From NCBI GenBank assembly GCA_034432935.1, contig DAOUBD010000077.1, forward strand, positions 1 to 64,000: a stretch of 64,000 nucleotides of DNA, read 5' to 3'. The notes below the pieces were generated by a model that made no database searches, was not told the origin of the DNA, and saw only the letters and a list, made by a program, of their open reading frames with translations. Positions 57,897-64,000 of this stretch are shown here, piece by piece (position 1 is the first letter of the stretch; every line of letters starts with the position of its first letter). Made by a program: the position numbers and the translations under genes. This DNA is from DAOUAG01 sp034432935. Lineage in GTDB: Bacteria; Chloroflexota; Dehalococcoidia; SM23-28-2; RBG-16-64-32.

Positions 57897-59106
57897 CCTC
57901 CGTTACGAAGGCCCTGTGCAGCGCCCTCACTGCCTTCGGCACCTGCTTTTCGTCGATGAGGCAGGTGATACGGATCTCGCTGGTGGTGATGAGCTCGATG
58001 TTGATGCCGGACTCGAATAGGGCCCGGAACATCCGGCCGGCGTAGCCCGGCCCAGACTGCATGCCTGCGCCTACGATGCTGACCTTGGCCAGGTGGGTGT
58101 CCGCCAGAACCTCCGGCGCGCCGATGCTCTTGGCGATGGGCCTCACGATCTCCAACGCCCGCTCCAAGTCAGACCGGGCGACGGTGAAGGTGACGTCCGT
58201 GAGCCGCTCGACGCTGGCGTTCTGGACGATGGTGTCGACGCTGATGCCGGCCTCTCCCAGCGGCTCGAAGAGGGCTGCGGCTATGCCCGGCCGGTCCGGC
58301 ACGCCCCGCACCGTGATCCGGGCGACATCCGTATCGTGGGCGATCCCCATGACCTTGTTGCGCTGTTCCATAAACGGACCTCCGTGAATTAGGGTCCCAG
58401 GGGCATCGGCGAAGCTGGATGCCACGTAGATCGGCACCTTCTGCACCGCCCCCAGCTCCACGGCCCGGTTGTGCATCACCCGAGCGCCGTAGGTGGCCAG
58501 TTCCAGCATCTCCTCGTAGCTGATCTCCCTCAGCTTCTGGGCCTCGGGCACTAGCCGCGGGTCCGCAGTGTATATGCCCTCTACGTCTGTGTAGATCTCG
58601 CAGCGGCTGCACTTCAGGGCCGCCGCCAGGGCTACCGCCGTCGTATCCGATCCCCCGCGGCCCAAGGTCGTTATGTCGGCCTCCTCGGTTATCCCCTGAA
58701 AACCCGCTACAATGACCACATTGCCGGCGTCCAGCTCCCGCAGCACCCGCTGCGGGTTGACTGACAAGATACGCGCCCGGCCATAGCGGCGGTCCGTGCC
58801 TATTCCAGCCTGGGGCCCCGTCAGGGCCACCGCCGAGCAGCCCATCTCCTTCAGCGCCATCGCCAGGAGCGCCGACGATACGATCTCGCCAGTAGATAAC
58901 AGGAGGTCCATCTCCCGGGCTTCGGGTCTCGGCGTTACCTGCTTGGCCAACGCTATCAGTTCATCTGTGGTGTCCCCCATCGCAGAGACCACCACCACCA
59001 GCCGGTCGCCTCGCTCCACCCTGTCGATAACGCGCCGGGCGACGGCCTTTATGCGCTCGGCCGTGGCCACGGAGGAGCCCCCGTATTTCTGGACAACGAT
59101 GGCCAT
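57892..59106 (-). CDS. lysC: Aspartate kinase
   Basis: Phosphorylates aspartate, the entry to lysine, threonine and methionine. The 404-residue enzyme has the kinase motif VQKYGGSSVA at the start, VVVVSAMGDTTDELI, and GRGGSDTTAVALAAAL. Two C-terminal ACT domains (from about residue 265) suggest feedback inhibition by lysine and/or threonine. Its ATG overlaps the thrB stop (TGATG), so the pair is coupled. The last codons and stop are within a palindromic repeat, which may replace or extend the original C terminus by a few residues. Confidence 0.96.
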   Translation of the reverse strand: MAIVVQKYGGSSVATAERIKAVARRVIDRVERGDRLVVVVSAMGDTTDELIALAKQVTPRPEAREMDLLLSTGEIVSSALLAMALKEMGCSAVALTGPQAGIGTDRRYGRARILSVNPQRVLRELDAGNVVIVAGFQGITEEADITTLGRGGSDTTAVALAAALKCSRCEIYTDVEGIYTADPRLVPEAQKLREISYEEMLELATYGARVMHNRAVELGAVQKVPIYVASSFADAPGTLIHGGPFMEQRNKVMGIAHDTDVARITVRGVPDRPGIAAALFEPLGEAGISVDTIVQNASVERLTDVTFTVARSDLERALEIVRPIAKSIGAPEVLADTHLAKVSIVGAGMQSGPGYAGRMFRALFESGINIELITTSEIRITCLIDEKQVPKAVRALHRAFVTEA

Positions 59107-60005
59107 CAGACTTCCTCCACCACCTGGGCGCCCTCAGGGCTGGGAGCGGTAATGAGCGTCTCCGCGGCGGCGCCGTGTTGCGCGGCCGCCTTCAACATCG
59201 CCTGCGCGATCTCGTCTTGGCTCGCAGTGGCCAGGGCGCAGATGGTCGAACCGCCGCCCGAAAGGTAGGCGCAGTGGGCGCCTGCCTCCTTGGCCGCGGC
59301 AAAGATCTCGTACATGGCAGGGAAGAGCTGGGACCGCGGCCGTTGGTGCAGGCGGTCGTCCGTGGCGGCATCCAGCAGATCGAAGCGTCCGCGGGCCATA
59401 GCGGCGACGAGGAGCGCTGCCCGCCCGATGTTGTGGACGGCATCCGCCCGGGTTACGGTCTCAGGGAGCAGCCGGCGGCTCTCCTTGGTGGGCATCCGCA
59501 GCTCAGGCACCAGCAAGACGGCCTTCAACCCGGACGGCACCGGCACCGAGGTATGCAGTACCCGGTGGTCCCCGCCTTCACCCAGGACCACGGCCACCTG
59601 GAGGCCGCCGAAGAGGGCTGGCGCGGCGTTGTCGGCGTGGCCCTCTAGACTGGCCACCACGGACAACAGATCCTCCCAGTCCAAAGGCTCCCCAGCCAGT
59701 CTGTTGGCCGCCAGCGCCCCGCCAGAACGGGCCAGGGCGCTGGCGCCCAGACCGCGGGCGATGGGCACCGCGCCCTGGTAACGCACCCCCAAGGGCGGCG
59801 CTTCCAACCCTGCCTTTCCGAACACCGCCCTGGCCGCCACCAGCGCCATATGCTCCATCGGGTCCAGGGAACCCTCCGTAGCAGCGCTGGGGGCCTCTGA
59901 CAACGTTACCTCACCCCAGATATCCAGGGCCATCCCTAGGCAGTCGAAACCCGCCCCCAGGTTGGCCGAGGTAGCGGGGACGCGTACGGTAACGGACTTC
60001 GGCAT
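59106..60005 (-). CDS. thrB: Homoserine kinase
   Basis: Makes O-phosphohomoserine for threonine synthesis. The 299-residue GHMP kinase starts VTVRVPATSANLGAGFDCLGMALD. The ATP-binding motif is PIARGLGASALARSGG, and YLSGGGSTICAL is the third GHMP motif. Directly precedes lysC in the same transcript and follows the lytic transglycosylase gene by about 33 nt. No threonine synthase gene is seen in the window. Confidence 0.95.
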   Translation of the reverse strand: MPKSVTVRVPATSANLGAGFDCLGMALDIWGEVTLSEAPSAATEGSLDPMEHMALVAARAVFGKAGLEAPPLGVRYQGAVPIARGLGASALARSGGALAANRLAGEPLDWEDLLSVVASLEGHADNAAPALFGGLQVAVVLGEGGDHRVLHTSVPVPSGLKAVLLVPELRMPTKESRRLLPETVTRADAVHNIGRAALLVAAMARGRFDLLDAATDDRLHQRPRSQLFPAMYEIFAAAKEAGAHCAYLSGGGSTICALATASQDEIAQAMLKAAAQHGAAAETLITAPSPEGAQVVEEV

Positions 60006-60038
60006 GAGACCAACGCCTAGTTTAGGGGCTGGCGGGCG

Positions 60039-62375
60039 TTAACGTAAGGGGATGAAGGCCTCGCTTGCCAGGCCATAGGCATAGAGGTACTGGGCGTAGT
60101 TCGCCAACACGATCTGGACGTAAGCCTTGGTCTCGGCGAAAGATATCGATTCCACGAAGAGGTCCGGGTCTCCCTGGGCGGCCTCGAGCCAGCGTCCGGC
60201 GTTTCCGGGCCCGCCGTTATAGGCCGCTAGGGCCGCCGGCAGCGAACCCCCGAACTCCGCCATCTGCTTGCCCAGATAGTGGGCCCCAAAGCGCAGGCTG
60301 ACCCGCGGCCGGGCCAGATCCGATAGCCGGAAGCCCTTGTCGCCCAGCTCCGTCGCTATCTCCATCGCCGTAGCCGGCATCACCTGGGTGAGCCCAGAGG
60401 CCCCGGCGTAAGAGACCGCCCCTGGGTCATACACGCTCTCCTGCCTTATCAGCGCCAAGAGGAGCAGCGGCGAGAGGCCCTCTGGAAGGGCATACTGCGC
60501 CGCCAGCTCCAGGTAGGCCGGAGGGTAGGCCAGGAGCAGCAGCCCCTTGGGCGCTTCCGGATGACCCTCTGCCAGCCGCTGGGCAGCGCGGGCAGCAAGG
60601 GAGGTCAGCCCCTGCTCTTGGGCCCACCGGGCGATGCGGTACAGCACCCAGGGCCTGCCGGCCGCTGACTCAAGGAGCGCCGCGAACTCATCCTTGGCCA
60701 CGCTCTCCAGCCCCGCTCCCTGTAGCTCCGCTGCCCTGCGCCAGGCGCGGCTGGCGAAGAAGGCCTCCGAGGCTGCCACATCCTCAGGCCCCGCGACGCT
60801 GCCCAGCCACGTCTCGGCCTCCTGCCAGTTCTGAGATGGCGCGGCAACGGCCTGCGGCGCCGGCCAGGAGCTGCCCGCCGCCTCCGCTTTGGCCCGCAGC
60901 CCGTAGTAGGCGCTGGGGGCGACCGATGCCGCCGCCTCGAAGTCCCTCGCCGCGGCGTCGTCCTGCCCTAGCGCCCTCGCCGCCTTCCCCAGCCAGAAGA
61001 GAGCCCGCGCCCGTTCGGCGTCGCTTCCTGCCGCGCCGAGATACAGCTCCCAGAGCGCCACCGATTGGGCGGCTTGCCCCTGCCGGTAGTCGATGAACCC
61101 GGCCCTGAACAAGGCCTCGGCAGCGTTTGCAGTGCCCGGCGCCTGGTCGGCGACGGCGGCATAGGCCTGGGCCGCCTCCTCCGCCGTCCCTACGGATTCC
61201 ACCACCGTAGCCCGGTCCCAAAGCGCCTGGCCCAAGAGCGTCGCGTCACCCTGCCCCCGGGCAAGGGCGGCCGCCTCGCCGTACTCCGCCAGGGCCGCCT
61301 GGGGATCTCCCGCCCGTTCGGCCAACACGCCGAGGTAGTAGTGCGCCTCTGCCGCATCGCCGTCGCCTTGAGACAACGCCTCTCGAAAGGCGGCCTCTGC
61401 CTCGCTGTTCCGGCGGTGGCGGAAGAGCACCATGGCCCGCTCGCGGGCAGGCACCTCATACCCCAGGACCGGCGCCGCATCCAGAGCCTCGAGGGCCCGC
61501 TGGTGCCACGGATAGTCGCTGATGAGCCGCCGCCATTCCCGGGCTGCCGCCGCCTTCTCTCCCTGCCCATCCAGAAGGCCGGCCAGGCGCCAGGTAGCCT
61601 CTCCCCTATCCTCGGCTGGCGTGTTGAGCGGCGCGTAGGCTAACGTCCAGTAAGTCCTGGCCGCCGCCGCTAGATCGCCCGCCGCCTGCTGGTATGAGGC
61701 CAGGGCGAACCGCGCCCGGGCCTGCCACTCCGGAGAGGCGTCCGGCGCTACGGCCTGTCGCGCGTGGTCCGCCGCCGCGGCGTTATCGCCACGCCGGGCC
61801 GCGATCTCGGCGAGGCGCAGGTGGGCGTACTCGGGAGCCTCGCCGCCCAACGCCAGGTAGTCCTTGAAGGCCTCCTCCGCGCCCCGGTCGTCACCCAGAT
61901 CCAGGCGCGCTTTCCCCAAGAGGCAGAGGGCCTTGCGCCGCAGATCGGGCACCGGCCCGCTCCTCAGGAGATCCTCCACCGCCTTCCGGGCCGTGGCCGG
62001 ATCGTTCCGGGCGATGGATGCGAGCGCTAGCTGCCACAGCGCGTCCTGGCGGTCCTGCCCCGAGGCGGCGGCCGCCAGAGCCGAGTAGGTCTCTAGCGCC
62101 GCCTCGAACTCCCCCTCGCTCCAGAGCGCTTCGGCTCTCCCCATTTCGGCCGCGACGTCCAGCGGCGTCCCCTTGGGCGCGGCCGTGCCCGCCGCGGGGG
62201 TTGCCGGCCCGGGCGAGGCCTGGAGCGCTGGCCCCTTGCCGGAGCAGCCGGCAAGGGTCAAAGCGGCCGCCAGCAGAAGGCTGAGGGGGCAGAGGACAAG
62301 GGGAGAGAACGCCGCCGGCACCCGGCGCTTCGCCGGCCGCCTGGCGGCGGAGGGCCGGCCTAGGTTCGTTGACAC
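60039..62375 (-). CDS. Lipoprotein lytic transglycosylase with TPR-like helical region (Slt type)
   Basis: A 778-residue envelope enzyme that cleaves the glycan strands of peptidoglycan. The lipobox LTLAGC places the lipid anchor at Cys44. Residues 75-600 are repeated Ala-rich helical pairs with TPR periodicity, as in the superhelical part of Slt70. The C-terminal SLT domain (about 620-765) has catalytic Glu646 in LIRQESVYDPGA, GASGLTQVMPATA and ALAAYNGGPGN. GTG 62375 is used; weak AGAAGG upstream. First gene of a transcript with thrB and lysC. Confidence 0.93.
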   Translation of the reverse strand: MSTNLGRPSAARRPAKRRVPAAFSPLVLCPLSLLLAAALTLAGCSGKGPALQASPGPATPAAGTAAPKGTPLDVAAEMGRAEALWSEGEFEAALETYSALAAAASGQDRQDALWQLALASIARNDPATARKAVEDLLRSGPVPDLRRKALCLLGKARLDLGDDRGAEEAFKDYLALGGEAPEYAHLRLAEIAARRGDNAAAADHARQAVAPDASPEWQARARFALASYQQAAGDLAAAARTYWTLAYAPLNTPAEDRGEATWRLAGLLDGQGEKAAAAREWRRLISDYPWHQRALEALDAAPVLGYEVPARERAMVLFRHRRNSEAEAAFREALSQGDGDAAEAHYYLGVLAERAGDPQAALAEYGEAAALARGQGDATLLGQALWDRATVVESVGTAEEAAQAYAAVADQAPGTANAAEALFRAGFIDYRQGQAAQSVALWELYLGAAGSDAERARALFWLGKAARALGQDDAAARDFEAAASVAPSAYYGLRAKAEAAGSSWPAPQAVAAPSQNWQEAETWLGSVAGPEDVAASEAFFASRAWRRAAELQGAGLESVAKDEFAALLESAAGRPWVLYRIARWAQEQGLTSLAARAAQRLAEGHPEAPKGLLLLAYPPAYLELAAQYALPEGLSPLLLLALIRQESVYDPGAVSYAGASGLTQVMPATAMEIATELGDKGFRLSDLARPRVSLRFGAHYLGKQMAEFGGSLPAALAAYNGGPGNAGRWLEAAQGDPDLFVESISFAETKAYVQIVLANYAQYLYAYGLASEAFIPLR

Positions 62376-62398
62376 CTTCTGGAAGCCGATGTTACGCT
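62369..62398 (+). promoter_or_regulatory. Promoter of the 62439 gene
   Basis: TTGACA (62369-62374), 18-nt spacer, TACGCT (62393-62398). The consensus -35 box overlaps the start codon of the divergent lytic transglycosylase gene. Confidence 0.5.
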
Positions 62399-62438
62399 TC
62401 CATCAGACGCCGGGTCAACCGGCTTCCTCTGCCGCCCA

Positions 62439-62921
62439 ATGAACGTCCTGCGCTGCACCGTCATCGACCGCAATGGGGCCGTGAGCTTCATCGCCCACGT
62501 GGATGCCCTTCCTGCCTTGCTGGCCGCCTGCACCTCCAACCCCCAGGACCTGGCGGAGCTTTTGGCCCTGGCCGAGCCCCACTACCGGGGTCTCTGGGAA
62601 TACGTCCTGTCGGGGCTGGCCGTCTTCGACGAGCACAACGCTCCCGGCCGTTACGAGCGGATCCACAAGGCGCTGACGACCTTGCCCCGGCACAGACAGC
62701 CCGTTTTCAGGGTTGTGGACGACCTGACGCGGGAGGCCAGCCTGCGCCCCGTCAAGGCCGGCGCCGTGATCTTCAACCTGCCGGCCAAGCGCATCGTCCA
62801 GATCGCCAACAGCTCGCAAGAGATACGGCGCCGCGGGCGGGCACGGGTGTTCGATGGCCGCTGCCACACAGACGCCACCTTCACCTACCACCTGCCGGAC
62901 GAATGGGCCGTCGTCCCTTGA
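62439..62921 (+). CDS. Conserved-looking protein of unknown function
   Basis: A 160-residue soluble protein that I do not recognise. Two segments stand out: helix-rich PALLAACTSNPQDLAELLALAEPHYRGLWEYVLSGLAVFDEHNAPG and a basic beta-rich half with VIFNLPAKRIVQIANSSQEIRRRGRARVFDG. The second half looks like a possible nucleic-acid-binding strand set because of its Arg/Lys content. Codon use is normal and a consensus promoter lies upstream, so it is likely a real gene. No clear Shine-Dalgarno precedes the ATG. The following 206-bp gap has one possible hairpin (62974-63000) but no T run. Confidence 0.65.
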   Translation: MNVLRCTVIDRNGAVSFIAHVDALPALLAACTSNPQDLAELLALAEPHYRGLWEYVLSGLAVFDEHNAPGRYERIHKALTTLPRHRQPVFRVVDDLTREASLRPVKAGAVIFNLPAKRIVQIANSSQEIRRRGRARVFDGRCHTDATFTYHLPDEWAVVP

Positions 62922-63127
62922 TGAGGGGCCCGAAACCTTTACCACGGACGGCGCGTTATAGAGGCTGGAGCCGGACGCCTGACCGTCGTGGCCAGGCGTC
63001 GTTTGCGTAGGAGGACAGCTATTTTAGCGTACGCCCAGGAGCGGCCCGGAGAGGCGCCCGCCCGGCAGGCGCCCCGCGGCAGGGCAGGGTTCGCCCGGCT
63101 CCTTACTTCGAGACCAGGAGAAGAAGT

Positions 63128-64000
63128 TTGAGACGAGATCTGCCGCCCTTCGAGCGGTCATTCCGGCCTGATCTGCCCCCACCCGATGTGCCAGGCCAGC
63201 GACGGTACAACCCCCTCCTCATCTTCGGCATACCCGTATTCTTCGTCGTGGCCTTCTACCTGATGCTGGTGGTCGTCACCCAGGCCGACCAGATCTTCTT
63301 CCCCGGCAACGAGCTCCACCTCGGCGTCTTCAAGGCCATCCCCGGCGTGGACGCTGGCTCCAACCCCGGCTCCGCTAGCATCGAGCAGCGCATCAACATA
63401 GTGGTCATGGGCTTGGACCTCCGCCGCGATGAGCCCGAGGACACCCCCGCCCGCACGGACTCCATCTTTGTTCTCACTCTGGACCCGTTCAGCAAGACCG
63501 CAGGCATCTTCTCCATCCCTCGCGACACCCTCGTCGAGATCCCGGACGGCCGCGGCGGATACATCAAAGACCGCATCAACGTCGCCTACGAGATGGGCCA
63601 GTATACCTACAAGGACTACCCTGGCGGCGGGCCGGGCCTGGTGAAGGACACCATCGAGCACAACTTTGGCATACCCATCGACCACTACGTGATCCTTGAC
63701 TTCAACAACTTCATCTCCCTCGTGGATGAGCTGGGCGGCATCGATGTCGACGTCCCGGAATACGTTTACGATGGCGCCTACAACGACTGCAAGCAGTGCC
63801 CGTACTACGCCGTGGAGTTTCTCCCCGGCCTCCAGCACATGGACGGCGAGACCGCCCTGGCCTACGCCCGCTTGCGCAAGACAGACAACGACTTCAAGCG
63901 CATCGAGCGCCAGCAGTTGGTGATGAAGGCCGTCGCTAAGCGCGCCTCAGATATGGGGGTGCTGCTGGGCAGCAACCCCATCAACCTCTACAAGAAGTAC
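63128..64000 (+). CDS. LytR-CpsA-Psr (LCP) family protein, 3' end outside the window
   Basis: The first 291 residues of an LCP enzyme, which transfers undecaprenyl-linked polymers to peptidoglycan or another acceptor. An N-terminal cytoplasmic stretch of about 30 residues precedes one membrane span (about 31-50, LLIFGIPVFFVVAFYLMLVVV). The LCP domain follows: INIVVMGLDLRRDEPEDTPARTDSI, IFSIPRDTLVEIPDG, DRINVAYEMG, LVDELGGIDVDVPE and GETALAYARLRKTDNDFKRIERQQ, including the conserved Arg/Asp residues that hold the pyrophosphate. TTG 63128 follows AGGAGA by 6 nt. It may attach the polysaccharide made by the 7-23 kb locus. Confidence 0.92.
   Translation, partial: MRRDLPPFERSFRPDLPPPDVPGQRRYNPLLIFGIPVFFVVAFYLMLVVVTQADQIFFPGNELHLGVFKAIPGVDAGSNPGSASIEQRINIVVMGLDLRRDEPEDTPARTDSIFVLTLDPFSKTAGIFSIPRDTLVEIPDGRGGYIKDRINVAYEMGQYTYKDYPGGGPGLVKDTIEHNFGIPIDHYVILDFNNFISLVDELGGIDVDVPEYVYDGAYNDCKQCPYYAVEFLPGLQHMDGETALAYARLRKTDNDFKRIERQQLVMKAVAKRASDMGVLLGSNPINLYKKY

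Noticed and set aside
62974..63000. Hairpin GACGCCTG...CAGGCGTC between the 62439 gene and the LCP gene
   Set aside because: An 8-bp stem with an 11-nt loop and no following T run; too weak to call a terminator or riboswitch.

Overview
The window is a 64 kb piece of a GC-rich bacterial chromosome with densely packed genes of normal housekeeping type. Gene content and protein style (citramalate synthase, crotonyl-CoA carboxylase/reductase-like protein, dockerin-like repeats on secreted proteins, LytR-CpsA-Psr protein, no outer-membrane LPS-transport genes in view) suggest a high-GC member of the Chloroflexota, perhaps Dehalococcoidia-like. This placement rests on remembered family flavour and not on any search. 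There are no rRNA genes, CRISPR arrays or prophages. The only transposase-type gene is a REP-associated tyrosine transposase (RAYT).

Layout. 1-6.9 kb: purU (minus), then cimA, a DAO-family oxidoreductase, a small zinc-ribbon protein and a large secreted protein with a lytic-transglycosylase-like domain and five C-terminal repeats. 7.0-23.4 kb: a surface-polysaccharide locus. It holds a Wzm/Wzt-type ABC exporter, a Wzy/WaaL-like membrane protein, a 1,295-residue methyltransferase-GT2-GT4-methyltransferase protein on the minus strand, a GT2, the dTDP-rhamnose-type genes (rmlA-like, rfbB, an RmlC-like epimerase, rfbD) with an embedded gamma-glutamylcyclotransferase-like gene, a phosphoglycosyl transferase, a GT4, a WecG/TagA-type glycosyltransferase and a Wzx-like flippase. 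23.5-32.3 kb: tRNA-Pro(CGG), a TPR protein, an agmatinase-family gene, a polysaccharide-deacetylase lipoprotein, a dockerin-bearing putative metalloprotease, a DrrAB-type ABC exporter and a class I amidotransferase. 32.4-39.0 kb: gyrA, a RidA-family gene, hsp20, lon and a marC-like gene. 39-49.7 kb: a 2-hydroxyacid dehydrogenase, a membrane-anchored HExxH protein, a metallophosphoesterase, the thiL-tsaE-tsaB-ndk-lonH-like run, rsfS, mnmA and two small membrane proteins. 49.7-50 kb: two tRNA-Ser genes (GGA, CGA). 50-57 kb: a DUF72 protein, a flavin reductase-like protein, two paralogous acyl-CoA dehydrogenases flanking a crotonyl-CoA carboxylase/reductase-like gene, a His/Asp-rich dockerin-like protein, and a cluster of palindromic repeats with a strong terminator. 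57-62.4 kb: the RAYT with three ~100-bp palindromic repeats, then lysC, thrB and a TPR/SLT lytic transglycosylase (all minus). 62.4-64 kb: an unrecognised gene and a LytR-CpsA-Psr gene cut by the window edge.

How the genes work together. The polysaccharide locus makes activated sugars (RmlA/B/C/D), loads the first sugar on a lipid carrier (phosphoglycosyl transferase), extends it (GT2, GT4, WecG-like and composite enzymes) and has parts of both export routes: Wzx/Wzy and ABC. The LCP protein at the right edge could attach such polymers to the wall. lysC and thrB serve threonine/lysine supply, while cimA allows isoleucine synthesis without threonine. The thiL-tsaE-tsaB group joins thiamine-phosphate activation and tRNA t6A synthesis.

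The most unusual signals are regulatory or repeat-based. Many genes have a -10 box 6-9 nt before the start codon, implying leaderless transcripts. One such start opens an 8-codon upstream ORF whose stop overlaps the start of the deacetylase gene. rsfS appears to use a CTG start. The RAYT gene is bracketed by palindromes whose ends supply the stop codons of both the RAYT and lysC. A second, unrelated palindrome family forms a four-hairpin cluster at 53.0-53.2 kb.
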